Of a stretch of DNA of 64,000 bases, positions 1-11,600 are shown piece by piece. A program made the position numbers and the translations under genes. The number at the start of each line of letters is the position of its first letter. Positions within the stretch are counted from its first letter, which is position 1. The DNA is taken from assembly GCA_013400115.1 (NCBI GenBank), contig VXBP01004033.1, positions 186,001 through 250,000 on the forward strand. Direction: 5' to 3'. This DNA is from Rhinopomastus cyanomelas (taxonomy: Eukaryota > Chordata > Aves > Bucerotiformes > Rhinopomastidae). The notes under the pieces are model-generated. The model searched no databases and was not told the DNA's origin. It saw only the letters and a program-made list of their open reading frames with translations.

Positions 1-1895
1 TTTCCTTGTACCACCACCTCGTGTTTGTTATGAAAAGGTAGCGTACAGCTGAACATCCACGTTTGACCTCAAGGTAAGCTTCTGCTGGGACTGTGTTTGA
101 TTATGTGGAACGTAGACGCTCCTTTCAAGGTTCTTACTGGAGGAACAGCTTGTAAACAAGTGTTTGGCTGTAGTATTAGCAAACCAAATACTGAACTACT
201 AAGAGCTCTGGGTAGACTGCTGACTGTACACTGTCACTGAAATGCATGATTTCTCTGAAAACCAGCTCATCCCTCTGAGTTTGCTCCAGAGTAGGTTGGG
301 TAACACCAAGCAGAAGGATTTCAATTGTGTGAGGGTGTGTGCATCATGCCATTGTGGTGTAATAAGAGAATCTAAAGAGGAAAAACTACCCTGGTCTAAG
401 TTCCTGTTGGTGTAAATTCTGTGTCACCTCCAGCTGTCAAGATGTGTGCAAGAAGCTTCTGGTTTGAGGAAATCTGACTAGTTTGAAAACAAAGAATGAA
501 GAACACCATTAATGGAAATATTTGTACTCAGGCTTTTCTGGGATTGCTTTCTGTAGGCTTGAGCTTGGAAGGCTTTTCTTTGAGGTAATGACTGAGAAGA
601 TTAGTTTAGATGTCTAATCAGTGACAAGTTCCTTTGGGGATTTTTCTTGTCTATATTGTATGAAAATCACATGGTGTTTAATCTTTCAACAGCGAATAGC
701 AGACGAGGCTCCGATGGCGCAGGGGGTAGGACATATGATTCTCACCGCGAGTGCTCCTCAAAAACCAGCACTGAGTAGATCAGGGCTTGATGTAAAGCAA
801 ATCCTTACGTGAACATTCTAAGCACTACGTTCTGAAATTCATGATTTGGGTAGGTTTTTGCAGAAGGGAAAATAAACATGAATGCCTTGGGGTAAGAATG
901 CAAGAAGCTTTGACTTCTCTAAAGCTCTTTGAAGAATGTCTTAGACAAGGTGTTGTGATGTTTGCACCCAGGCTTTGGAAAACACGGAAAACCTCGGTCT
1001 TCTTGAAGCATCTTGTAACTAGATGCACTCAATTCAGTTTGGGATCACAGTTTCACGTCTTTTTGGAGTCAAAAAGATTTGTGTCTGTGTTTTCCCACTA
1101 AAAGACAGGATGGGCTGTCCAGATCATGCAATTTGTAGAAGCTTATCTGTTTGGCTCATTTATCTCTAGTTTTTCAAGGAAAATGATTTAACTTGCAGTT
1201 AAGGATGAATTAGAGGAAAACTGATGTGTTCTTTGTTGCTGTGTATTGTGGTTTTTTCCTTAAAACACTGATGAGGTTTGTCTGCTGCTGGAAAATGCCT
1301 TTTCTGCCTCCAAAGCCTTGTGTCCACTTGGTAATAGCTGAGACAGTCCCTCCTTCCTTGAAGTGTTGGCCCCAGTGTATTTGTCTGACTGGACTGAATG
1401 CCCACAACATGCAAACTAAGGGTAACACAGGTTTCCTGCTTTCTTTACACTCCTAATGGTAATAGGATAATTGTATGAACATAGCAAGAGGTCTAGGAAG
1501 GATTTCTTCCACATGCAGTCAGGATTTGAAAAGACACAGCAAGACATCCTAGACAGGATGCTGTGAGTGAATGCTGGTAAATACTGCTTTAAGTCAAACT
1601 ACCAATCTAGGCAGATCTTTTTCTGCATGAAAGTGTGTTAAATCAGCTAGTGAGCTCTGGAGAGGTAATAGACTAACATTGATAATGCTCACCTGTAGAA
1701 CTACCTCCTGCCCGTCCACCAAACGCCTTTATGGTAGGAGATATGAAAGAAATTAAAATAGTCTTGGAATGACTTGGAATAATTAGACAAATAATGTAGT
1801 CTGGCTTAAAACTTGTGTACATAGCTATGAAAATCAGGGTCTTTAGGCTCATGTTTGGTGCATCCTGCAAGTTGTTAGGCAAAACGCAGATTCGG
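1..1895. other. Distal 5' flank of RORA, no gene seen
   Basis: Unique-looking AT-rich sequence. The open frames are short, overlap on both strands and have no recognisable protein similarity. The only structured item is a tRNA-like A-box string at 715-727 without a matching B box, described in the findings. No CR1 fragment is visible before about 1896. Confidence 0.6.
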
Positions 1896-2900
1896 TTGAG
1901 TTGATCTGCTAAACCCAGTTGTGGGGTACAAGCTCGGCTGAGAAGAGGGCTTTAAACTAGATTCAAGGTGGGGTGGGAGAGTTGAGGGGTGAGCACCAGT
2001 GGGACAGAGCTCAGGTCTGAATGAAAACCAGGAGGCCTCTTGCTGTCCTAGGGTGAAGTCGGAGCGCCCAGCTTGCTCCCTGAAATGCCCGCACGCCGAT
2101 GCACGCAGCATGGGGATGAGCAGGAGGAGTTGGACATCTCTGTCCAGTCAGGTGATTATGATCTGGTGGCAATTACAGAGACCTGGTGGGATAGCTCGTG
2201 GGCTGGGTTGTGGTCACGGACAGCTATGTCCCTTTTTAGGAGGGACAGGCCAACAAGGCAAGGTGGTGGAGGTTCTCTTGTGGCCAAGAGAGCCAATAAC
2301 ATCCTGGAGTGTGTACTAACTACACAAAAAGTGTAGTTAGTACATTGAGAGAGCTTCTTCCTCTCTACTCTGCATTGGTGAGACCACATCTGGAGTATTG
2401 TGTCCGGTTTTGGGCCCCTCAGTACAAGAAGGACATGGAGGTGCTGGAGGGAATCGTTCACAGAGCCAAGAAGATGATGAAGGAAGTGGAACACCACCCT
2501 TATGAGGAGAGGCTGAGGGAGCTGGGTCTCTAGCTTGGAGATGAGCAGACTGAGGGTTGGCCTCGTTACTGTCTATAAATACGTGAAGGGTGGGTGTCAG
2601 GAGGATGGAGCCAGGTTCTTCTCAGTGTCATCTAGTGATAGGACAAGGGGCAATGGGTTTAAGCTGGAACACAGGAGGTTCCATGTAAATATCAGAAGGA
2701 TCTTCTTCATAGTGAAGGTGACAGAGCACTGGAACAGGCTGCCCAGGGGGGTTGTGGAGTCTCCCTCACTGGAGATATTCAAGACCCGCCTGGATGTGTT
2801 CCTGTGTGACTTGGTCTGGGTGATCCTGCTGTTCCAGAGGGACTGGACTAGATGATCTTTCTAGATGCCTTCCAATCCCTAGTGATTCTATGATTCTATG
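1896..2900 (+). mobile_element. CR1 LINE, internally deleted, with endonuclease and 3' pol pieces
   Basis: This is a CR1 non-LTR retrotransposon remnant. The first part (about 1896-2270) resembles sequence around the start of CR1 ORF2: an initiator-like ATG, a QEEL motif, then YDLVAITETWWD, which is the conserved start of the apurinic-type endonuclease domain. At about 2270-2275 it jumps to the C-terminal part of pol (SLVAKRANNIL, then SALVRPHLEYC, YEERLRELGL, RTRGNGFKLEHRRF, HWNRLP), so the central reverse transcriptase is missing. It ends with two ATTCTATG octamers at 2884-2900. A perfect 14-bp foldback at 2312-2344 replaces about 30 bases of normal element sequence. The frame is broken by a stop near 2533, so the copy is dead. 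It is the only CR1 here that keeps 5' sequence. Confidence 0.9.
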
Positions 2901-3207
2901 AATATGCTACCTCATAAAAACCATGCAAGTGAAAGTTACCTACCCTTCAATACAAAGGGCTTCCTATAGTGATAATATTTATGTAGGACATCCAGAACCA
3001 CAAATGAGGGGAGAGGAGATGCCTAAGCTCTGTGTCATTTCTCAGCCACTGTGCCATCTTTAGAAATTAGATTTTTTTTCTTGCAATCTGTGGTTGAATG
3101 AATATTTTCTAGAGACTGTATCTCACTGGTCAGTAATGGTTTTTTAATGCTATCTGACCACTGAGTGGGTGCTAGTGATCTTGAGCTAAACAGCCTTTAC
3201 AAACCAT

Positions 3208-3573
3208 AATCACAGAATTGTTTGAATTGGAAAGGACCTTTGAGATAGTTGAGTCCAACCATTAGCCCAGCTGTCCTAAGGCTACTTCTAAACCATGTCC
3301 CCAAGCTCCAGATCTACGTGACTTTGAAACACGGTCAGAGATGGTGATTCAACACCCTCCTTGGGCAGTCTGTTCAAAGACCTGATGATCCTTTTCCTGA
3401 AAAAGTTTTCTCTAATGGCCAACTAATCCTCCTCTAGTGCAACTGAAGGCCATTTCCTCTTGTCCTGTCACTTGCTAACTGTGAGAGGACACCAACCCCC
3501 AGCTCTCCACAGCCTCCTTTCAGGTAGTTGTAGAAAGTTATAAGATCTTCCCTCAGCCTCCTTTTCTTAATAT
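3208..3573 (-). mobile_element. CR1 LINE 3' fragment, older subfamily
   Basis: On the minus strand this is a CR1 3' end. Read on the + strand it starts with the complement of the terminal octamers (TCACAGAATTG), then GAAAGGACCTTTGAGATAG and GAGTCCAACC, then the complement of the pol tail, including the segment that encodes the RTRGNGLQLH-like motif. It is well diverged from the ATTCTATG-type copies and its frame is broken, so it is an old insertion. Confidence 0.85.
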
Positions 3574-4917
3574 TAACGAGTAGAATTATCTCAAATCCAT
3601 ACTTTTTGGAAAAATCAGGCATTTTTACCATCAGGTGGTGTTGATTAATCTGTAATTTGGTGACAGCTGTTGCTGGGACAGTATCACACAGACACAAACA
3701 GGGCAAGAGTGAAAAGGTAAAGCTCTCAGGGGGAGTTTATTAAAAATGAGTTCTTGGTGAACACACCCAGTCAAGAAGCAGAACTTCAGTATGGGATAAA
3801 ATAAAACCTAAGGAAATATGGGTGAGGGGGAGAATGAAATCTTTCAGGAGTGCGTGCAGCAAAAACTACACTGCAGCCATGTGTCCTGACTGAGCTTGGT
3901 CTCATTTGCACCAGAAGAGGAGCCAAGTTCCATTGCCCGGGTCACAGCAACGGACCCACCCTGTTTCCCAGTGCTGAAGTCAGTGGATGTGTGAAGTTGG
4001 TAAGACGGGAGCTGGGATGAGGACTTGGTTTCTCAGTTTTCCCACCCAGAACTTCAGGCTGAAACAATTGCGAAGCACTGCCAAGGCCAATGTAAGAGTC
4101 TCAGTGAAAAGATGGATTGTCTCTGCCCTGGGAGGAAGAAACTACGTGTCAGCAGTTCCTTCCAGAACTCCAGCTTTGCCCAGGTAGCTGTCTTGGAGAC
4201 AGAGGAAGCTGCTCTTTCATGCATGATTTCCAGGTACATCGCTCTGCCGAGTTTCTGAGAGGCAAAGCCTTTTAATTCTGCATTAGTTCAGAGAGAGGGA
4301 AAAGATGTGCAGTCTGTCTCGCACTTTCTCTTGTGACCTCCTTGATTTTGATGTCATGTTTTTTCCAAGACTTGCAGTACTTGTAAAAATGTGTAGCCGA
4401 GCTTTTCTCATCAAGCATCTCTCGGGGCCAGAGCTCAACCCGATGAGAAACATCAATGGCCAAGCCAGATGCACCAAACTTCTTTTCCTCCAGGCCTGAG
4501 GAGTCTGCTTACATTTGCCTAAATCCAGCTACCTTATGATTGTGAAAAGAAACTTAAAACAAGTTTTAATTAAAAGCCTATTTGATTTTTTTTAGAGTGC
4601 CTGCAATACTAATATTCCTTGTCTGACATTTCAAATATTTTTCTTGTTGTAATTTCCTCAACAGAAAGAGGTTTAAAGCAGCAAACAGCATAAATTATCT
4701 CTTCTTCTGTGCTATAAACTTTGAGGTGTGAAAGTTGTTCCTGAAGTACCTTTCAAAAACCTCTCTTGGACGTGAAGCAGCAGCATGGACCCTTCGTTTA
4801 GTCAAATAAAAATGCTGAACATTAGGCTGTTCAGCTCAATGGTTTTGTGTAAAATGGTAAATATTCAGGTTTGGTTGAAGAATCATATGTCGCTCTGTGC
4901 ACCCTCACCATAACCAT
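3574..4917. other. Non-coding flank; possible minus-strand solo LTR
   Basis: No gene is recognised. On the minus strand, from about 4260 down to 3650, the order of signals resembles a retroviral-type LTR: a long GC-moderate block, an AATAAA-like signal at about 3733-3745, then a CTGTTTGTGTCTGTGTG-like GT-rich block near 3680-3700. I could not define inverted terminal bases or a target-site duplication, so this remains a weak suggestion. The remainder (4280-4917) is AT-rich and featureless. Confidence 0.3.
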
Positions 4918-5065
4918 TAGGCTGGGTGAGGTGCTGAGGGGCATGGTCTAGGTGTTAGATGTTAGGATTACTGGGTTTGTGTGGATTTAGGTTGGACTGG
5001 ATGATCTTTGAGGTCTTTTCCAACCTTATCAGTACTGTGACACTGTGACAGTGCGACTGTGCGAC
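4918..5065 (+). mobile_element. CR1 3' end, ACTGTGAT-tail type
   Basis: Short CR1 3' fragment: GGTGAGGTGCTGAGGGGCATG, GTTAGATGTTAGGATTACTGG, then TTGGACTGGATGATCTTTGAG and TTTTCCAACCTTATCA. It ends in degenerate ACTGTGAC octamers (about 5034-5065) instead of ATTCTATG. It faces an inverted copy of the same subfamily at 5327-5452. Confidence 0.85.
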
Positions 5066-5326
5066 GCCGAGAGTGCAAATAAACTACAACTACCGTGACA
5101 AGGGTGGAGGCAGGTAACGTGTGAAGAAGTAAACTAGAAATTTTGAGCGTTTTTAGCAGACTCATGGCAGCTGCCAAAAAAGGAGAGTAATGAATTGAAA
5201 CCACCCCATTTCATTTCAGAGAGGAACTGAGCAATCAGACTGATTTGAGGGCATTTGAGGGCACATCCATTACATTTGAGCTAAATTTCCTCTGCTTTCT
5301 GTGGGTCTCTTGTGATGGATTGAGCT

Positions 5327-5452
5327 ATCACAGTAATGATAAGGTTGGAAAAGACCTTAAAGATCATCCAGTCCAACCTAAATCCAAATCAACCAGTAAA
5401 CCCAACATCTAACACCTAGATCATGCCACTCAGCACCTCATCCAGCCTAAAA
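5327..5452 (-). mobile_element. CR1 3' end, ACTGTGAT-tail type, inverted
   Basis: Reverse complement of the same 3' end seen at 4918-5065, starting ATCACAGTAATGATAAGG and running through CATCCAGTCCAACCTAAATC to CACCTCATCCAGCC. The two form a tail-to-tail inverted repeat with about 260 bases between the arms. Confidence 0.85.
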
Positions 5453-7654
5453 CCAGCTGTGGTCAAGCCAACACTGGTTAGGTGGATAACACTGACAAGA
5501 TAATCTGCACTGAAACCTGGGAAGTCCCTCTGCTCTACAGGGCTTGTCTCTGAAGGGTCCCAGCTTGGATTAGTTCATGGTGGGGCTATCATCATCCTCC
5601 TCTTAGCATCTCTGCTTCTGTTTTCTACTCTAGCTATTCTTGGGAAATCCTGACACAAAGTATCTCCTGGCTTCCAGCTCCTGCTGAATTTTGACTTCAG
5701 TAGAAGCTGGGAATAGAGAAGGATGTGGAGTCCATCACAGAGAAGCAAGTTATTAAGTTGCTTCTCGAAAAGGAACTGGCTTCCTACTCCTTATTTCTGC
5801 TTGTCAAGAGTTCAGAAGGAAGGTTGCTCCTGGCACTCGAAGATGTGATGGTGCTGATCATCCAGCCAGTCCCCATGGAAGCAGTGACAGCTGGAGGTGT
5901 GGGAACTGCAGCCTTGTGCTGTTACAAGAAGGCATTTTCTTGTGTTAGGTAGGAAACCCAACCTTGGGTTGGACAGGACTTGACTGGGTAGGAACAACCA
6001 TATTGTGGCATCCAAGCCAAACTAGAAGTGGTTGCTGTAGCGTGTTCCTGGGTGCCCTTCCACAGGAGGGCAGGTATTGGGGACAGTGATCCTTACTTCA
6101 CACCACCTCAAGCAGGTTCACTGTGTAATCAAGTCCTGTTTTTTGCTTTTATAACGAGAACCAGTCTGTAGGTCTTGATCTTATTGTGCAAGTACTAGGT
6201 TATAGACTTTCACCATTCTCCTTCCCTCCTGTCCTCTGGACAGCAGAGAGAGCTTCAACAACAGGGGATGACAAAGTCTCTACCTTATGCTTCCCTGTGT
6301 AAAAGATGTGAATCTCAGGTGGAGAAGGAATTAGAGATGTTCAAGAACTTTGCCAGAGCTCTAACTGCTGAGCTATTAGATGAAGAAAGAATTCTTCCTG
6401 CAGAAATTGATAAAAGGCAGGTGTGTCCTCTATCTCCTGATAGAAAGAGCCTTAGTATCTGAAGTTCAGAGAATGGGAGCAGCTTACTCCCTGCAGCGAG
6501 GACTTCTCACCCCATGTCTGTAGCCTTAAAACATCTCTGGCACTACACGTGGAACCCTGCCCACCTAAGCGCACGCTGAGGATTGTTTTAAGCCGTGTTT
6601 GACTCGGAGATGGACGCTGCAAAGTTCAGCGTCACTGGGCACGTCCTTTTCTGGTGGTGAATTCTGCTCCAAAGTCTCATGAGTGCTTTTGAAAAGACTT
6701 CTTTCTAAGTCTAATTTTCAAAGGTGGTAGAGGAGCCCCCTCTGAAAAGGGATTTGAACTTCATGATCCGCAGACAATCAGCACTAACCAAAGATAGCTC
6801 CCAGGCTTTGCTCCAATATGACAATTTTGAGTGGTATTGTGTGATGTTCCATCTTGACATGACCTCTGCAAGGAGTCTCTATTCTCATCTTCCCACTTCA
6901 CACACTGTACCCGTGCCTCTGAGAAAACTCTGGAGAAGCCAGCAGAAAAGCCTTTATTCGGAATAAATGAGACATAACTGAAATTTGCCAGAAAGCTAAA
7001 TGCTCAGAACATTCCCCGAAGAAACGAGAGTTTCAGGACATCTGTTTCTTCTTAGACTTGCCTAAACCCCGCTGATGTTGATGAAGATGTGTAGCTCTCT
7101 CTGATTGAAAACCTGGCTGAGAGCATCAAGCCTGATTGGTGTTGTTGCCCAAGCTTGACCATACTGCTACTCAGGCACTACTTTTTAGAGCCGTGATGTA
7201 GCCACTTTGAGCCTATGTGTTGTTGGACGTTGGCTAGAGTGTGTTTTCCTGAGTTGTCTTAGTTTGCTGAGACCAGGATAAATCAGATGTTTACAGTTAC
7301 TTCTTCATATGCAAAGTGACAAGTGTGAAACCTTAAAGTAGCAGAATGAGACCTTTTGTTATGGTTAACACAATGTGGAAAGGAGTGCTTAGTTTTATGC
7401 ATTTTTCAGTAAATGCCTTTTTACCTTTACAAAGATTAAACCCTGCTGTTTTAACCCCCTAGAGATCTTCTTATGGTTCCAGCACAGTATGCAGTTCCAT
7501 CTGCCTCTTCTGGCTGCTTTGATGGCATAATTAATCCTGCTAATGAGTTAAAGCATAAATATAGCATCACATAACAATAATCTGAGTGTCTATAGCCCTA
7601 TCCTTGGTTACAACCCCTTAGTCCACTTGCTGTGTAAGCACAAGGACCCAGCTT
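5453..7654. other. 5' flank without recognised gene; holds one exon-like block
   Basis: No repeat family recognised. The exon-like block at 6244-6420 is listed separately. A second open stretch at 6724-6966 on the + strand follows a weak acceptor (TTTTCAAAG) and is also protein-like, but has no clear donor. The rest is AT-rich and featureless. Confidence 0.5.
6244..6420 (+). CDS. Candidate internal coding exon, unrecognised gene
   Basis: I do not recognise this protein. A pyrimidine-rich tract (about 6214-6238) ending in CAG at 6243 precedes an open stretch of exactly 59 codons, which ends AAAAGGCAG followed by GTGTGT at 6421, a plausible donor. The exon would be 177 bases and phase 0 at both ends. 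The peptide is rich in Glu, Lys, Leu and Ala (for example QVEKELEMFKNF and AELLDEERILPAEIDK), has one CxxC-like pair (CKRC), and looks like an amphipathic helix or coiled coil more than random translation. The frame stays open a further 14 codons into the would-be intron. No partner exon is certain; the open stretch at 6724 is in a compatible phase. It could be a decayed exon, a real exon of a lineage-specific gene, or chance. Confidence 0.25.
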
Positions 7655-7659
7655 GAAGC

Positions 7660-7799
7660 TTTGGTGTTCAAGGTCAGGCTGGATGAGGTGCTGAGTGGCA
7701 TGATCTAGATGTTAGGTTAACTTGGGTGATTTGGATTTAGGTTGGACTGGATGGTCTTGAAGGTCTTTTCCAACCTTATCACTACTGTGATACTCTGAG
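7660..7799 (+). mobile_element. CR1 3' end, ACTGTGAT-tail type
   Basis: Contains GGCTGGATGAGGTGCTGAG, GATCTAGATGTTAGGTTAAC, GGTTGGACTGGATGGTCTTG and TTTTCCAACCTTATCACTAC, and ends with an ACTGTGAT octamer. Heavily 5'-truncated. Confidence 0.85.
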
Positions 7800-8384
7800 A
7801 AAAGCCTGGGATTTGCAAAGTTTCTTTAAGACAGACACAACTCTGGGTTTCCTGCTCCTCTCTCCTGTTTTTGCATGATCTCAGTTGTACCTGGCTTGAG
7901 GCACATCTAGGACATAATTCAAACCTGATTGTTTTAGTTCTGTGTTTGAAAATGACTGTGAATTGGAGAGGGTGGGAAAACTGCTGAGACACCCGAATGT
8001 GCTCGCTGCTGGCTTTGCGTCGCGTCGTGTCTGACTGCTGTGTTTTCTCTGTGTTTGTTTTGCTGTGTTGTAATGAGTATCAGGGTCCTTCCCTTTCATG
8101 GATGCTTCAGAGCATCTTGACTGACGGAGCAGGAATGTCTACAGGAGGAATTTCCAATTCATGGCTGTGGAGTGACACACGTCGGAATCGCCTCTCTTAG
8201 GGGCAAGTGGCCTGCGTTTAGTTCTGCTGAATGAACTGCAGTGATCCAGTGCATTTTGTCTGTGCTCAGTAGCCTACCTGTCCCCAAAGCTCTCCCCCAG
8301 CTACCCAGAAATTTGTGTGAGTGTCTGCATGACCAGAACTGGAGCAGTCGGTTGTTCACTTGCTGCAGGCATTAAGGCTTGTGT

Positions 8385-8584
8385 GCTTCTTCACCGTGAG
8401 AGTGGTGAGAGCATGGAAGGGGTTGCCCAGGGAGGTGGTTGGGGCCCCATCCCTGGAGGTGTTTAAGGCCAGGCTGGATGAGGCTCTGGCCAGCCTGGTC
8501 TAGGGTGGGGTGTCCCTGTCTGTGCTGGGGGGGTTGGAACTGGATGGTGGTTCCTCCCAACCCTGAGTGATTCTGATTCCATGG
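8385..8584 (+). mobile_element. CR1 3' fragment
   Basis: CR1 pol C-terminus and 3' UTR: GTGAGAGTGGTGAGAGCATG, TTGCCCAGGGAGGTGG, CCCATCCCTGGAGGTGTTTAAG, then GTTGGAACTGGATG and GAGTGATTCTGATTCC. The stop after the pol tail is at the usual place (GGTCTAG). A different CR1 end follows within 10 bases. Confidence 0.85.
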
Positions 8585-8593
8585 CTTCTCCAG

Positions 8594-8674
8594 TGAGGTG
8601 AGCCTGCTGTGTCAGGGGGATTGGACTGGATGATCTTTCGAGGTCCCTCCCAATCCCTGATGATTCTATGATTC
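8594..8674 (+). mobile_element. Very short CR1 3' end, ATTCTATG-tail type
   Basis: Only the last 80 bases: CCTGCTGTGTCAGGGGGATTG, GACTGGATGATCTTTCGAGG and TGATGATTCTATGATTC. Its subfamily differs from the copy at 8385-8584 and matches the younger type at 52363-52911, so this is a second, independent insertion. Confidence 0.8.
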
Positions 8675-11600
8675 CTCCCATCTGCTCATCCCGTTCCATA
8701 AGGCAGGGAGAAGATGGGGAAAAATGTTCTGTTGCAACAATATGCCAAGAGTGGGAATATGGCAACTTATTCCTGAAGGTTTGGGGTGGAATAAACAATA
8801 TTGTGTGATGCATGGGTTTGGCATGGTGCAGCTCTTAGCCCGTTACTGATTAGATCTTCTCTGAGTGAAGACTGGAGATCTAGCTCACATTCATGGAATC
8901 ATGTCTCTCATGGACAGCAATAGTGACAGGAGGGCAGTGATCCTCTTCTTCCTTACGAAGCTGTAGAGGTGTGCACAAGTTCCCATCCAAAAATCGCTCT
9001 TTCTGGAAGGCACACGGTGCTGAGCTTGCAGATTTGTCTTCTTTTTCAGGAGTCTTGAAGTGCAGCTTTTGGTCCTTCAGAAGAGCTGTGAGAAACAATC
9101 TAAGAAGTGACCAACTGGACATCTTTGAGTTGTTCCAAGCAGTACTGTGAGCCCGTTTGGCCATCTACAGCCCTGCTTGGGGGGACTGCAGAAACTTGCT
9201 CATTAGCTTACTCTTTTCATGGCATGAAGAGCGTTGCTGTTAATGGCTTTCATTGCACTTTGAGCTGCTCTGCAGAAAGCCATTTGCTTGAAGTATTTTC
9301 TCCAAGATTTAGGGATTTTGTGTTTCAGGATGTTCATCAATAGCTGCTGCTCTGGTTGGGCACGGGCAGTACAAACCCTCGGCTGTGCGGGCATTGCATG
9401 TCTGAGCTGCTTGTGTTGGGAGCCTGCTGGGACAACTAAAGTAGCAGTGACCAAGCGCTGTGAAATGCCACAGATTCTCCAGAGGCAGTGGCACTAAATT
9501 TGAAAGCCCAATCTTGCTGAAATATAAAATTAGCTGCACACTAACCTGTTCTACTTCCTGCCAGTAATAATAACTCTGTTCCAATTCAGAAGGAAATTAA
9601 AATCAAACAAAACAATTTCTCTGTAACCCAAAGTAAGTCTGTGACAGATATGAGTCAGGACTGAAGTCTTCCAGTGGAGAGGCTTTGATGCAGGAACTCT
9701 TCTCCCTTTCCCCTTAACCCTGTGAGCAAGAGATTGAATGAGTTCAACAGTCAACCAGCTGCTAAGTCATGAACAGTAGACACTTACTCTGCATCTCGAG
9801 AGGTTTGCTTGTTCTTCGGATATATTAGACCAACAGTAGCAGTTTAAACCATTTTCCTAGTGAGACTTTTTTCTGTAGTTTGCACAAATTTGTGGTAAAC
9901 TACTTTCTTATTTGATTAGCACTTGTTCTTTCACACAATTCTGTCAGCTACAACTTTAGCACCATCCACCATCAGGGAAACCTTGGTCAGAGCCATCAGA
10001 AAGGGTAGCAGGTAGTTTTCAGGTGTTGCATACTGATGAATAGCTGGCTTTTATTCATTATTTATCTAGCCCAGAAATGTAATGAATAACTTGAAAGCTA
10101 ATTATTGAATTTCTGTATTTGCAGAGGATAGTCCTTGAGAAAGTACAGATCCCCAAATACCATGGGCAGGTTTCTGTGGGTGTTGATATCAATATGAAAA
10201 CGAATGTACTGCAGCCATGCAGGTCCTCATGCACGTTCCTGTGTGACTTTAATAGTTTGCTGCCACCACCTAAGCACTTTGAAAGCTGGGCAGACTGTGA
10301 ATTCAAGACAGCCACAGTCCAAGAGCATCTAGAAAAAGCATTTGTAGTAACACACATCACCCTGACACATCTGGGAAAGAAGTGAGGTTCTGCTACAGCT
10401 GCCTGGTCTCATGGCTGGATGTCTCCTGATGACCTTAAAGGTCTTTTTCACCCTCAGTGATTCTGTGACTTCCAGTGATTCTGCTCTGTGGCTGACTAAA
10501 CGTTATGCAGCTGCTGGGCTTTGATAGTTCTGAGGTGGTTCCTGAAATTCTGCCAGTGGTAGGTCAGCTCCTACCTTTTAAACCCTGAGCGTGGGCTTTT
10601 GAATAGCTGGAGCTATTCCCTTTGGGAGTCTGTGGCTCAGGTGACCAGGCAGCTCTTTTAAACTGGGATGGTGTTTTTTAGCAGCAGAAACAAAGCAAAA
10701 GAGAAAGGGGAGAGGGAGGGAGGATTTGTTTGGAAGGGCTGTGACAAACAGCTCTCTCATCCTAGAGGCTTGCTGCTTCCCTGGTCTGACTCCTTCAGAA
10801 GCTCAGGCAGTTGCTGCATCCGTGTCCCTCTGCGTGCCGTGAACAAAAGGGTATTATTTAACTATTTGTGGTCCTTTTGATCTCCTGCTTCCCTGAACTG
10901 GCAAAACAAGTACTGTAACTTGGCTTGAGCTGCTTCACAGCTGGTACTGAAAGCATCGAGTGACTCCACATTTCGAGGAATAGGCTTGTTTCAAACCAGC
11001 TGGTGTTCCTCACGGTCTAGAACCCCAGCCACTAAGTACCTACAGCGAGCACTCTGAGCACACAGTGTGTAACGCGTGTGTAAGAACTTGTAGTGGCACA
11101 ACCATCACATCAAGGATTGCTTTTGTCACGGCTTCTTCTGTCTCTCCTCTTTGTGATTCCACAGATGCTGTCAGGGGAACAGAAGTGACGTCATGTGAGA
11201 CATGAACAAGGCAGCTTGGTTATGCAAGGGTGAAATAATTTCACTGTAAAATAATACCTTTTGTGAAAAAGACCGGGGTGGAAAGAAGTGCACCTGTCTG
11301 ACTGTCTTGTGCCACTAAATTGGAATAAAAATGTCAATAATGGGGCATGTTTCAAGAGAAAAGGTGTCTTGCCTTATATTTTAAGCTTTTGTCCTTCTCA
11401 AGGGAGGCTTCAACAGTGTGAAAATATTGTGTTTTAATAGTCCATGTCCGGAATATTAATGATCATATTCTTAGCATTTCTGAGGTCCTAGTTCAGCAAA
11501 AGGTTTAAGCACGCGTCGTGTAAAGCATGTGCTTCGTTTTACTCTTGTTAGCTGCGTGCTTTCCCAGGTCTGCCACCTTCAAGAGCTTGCTCGTATTTAC

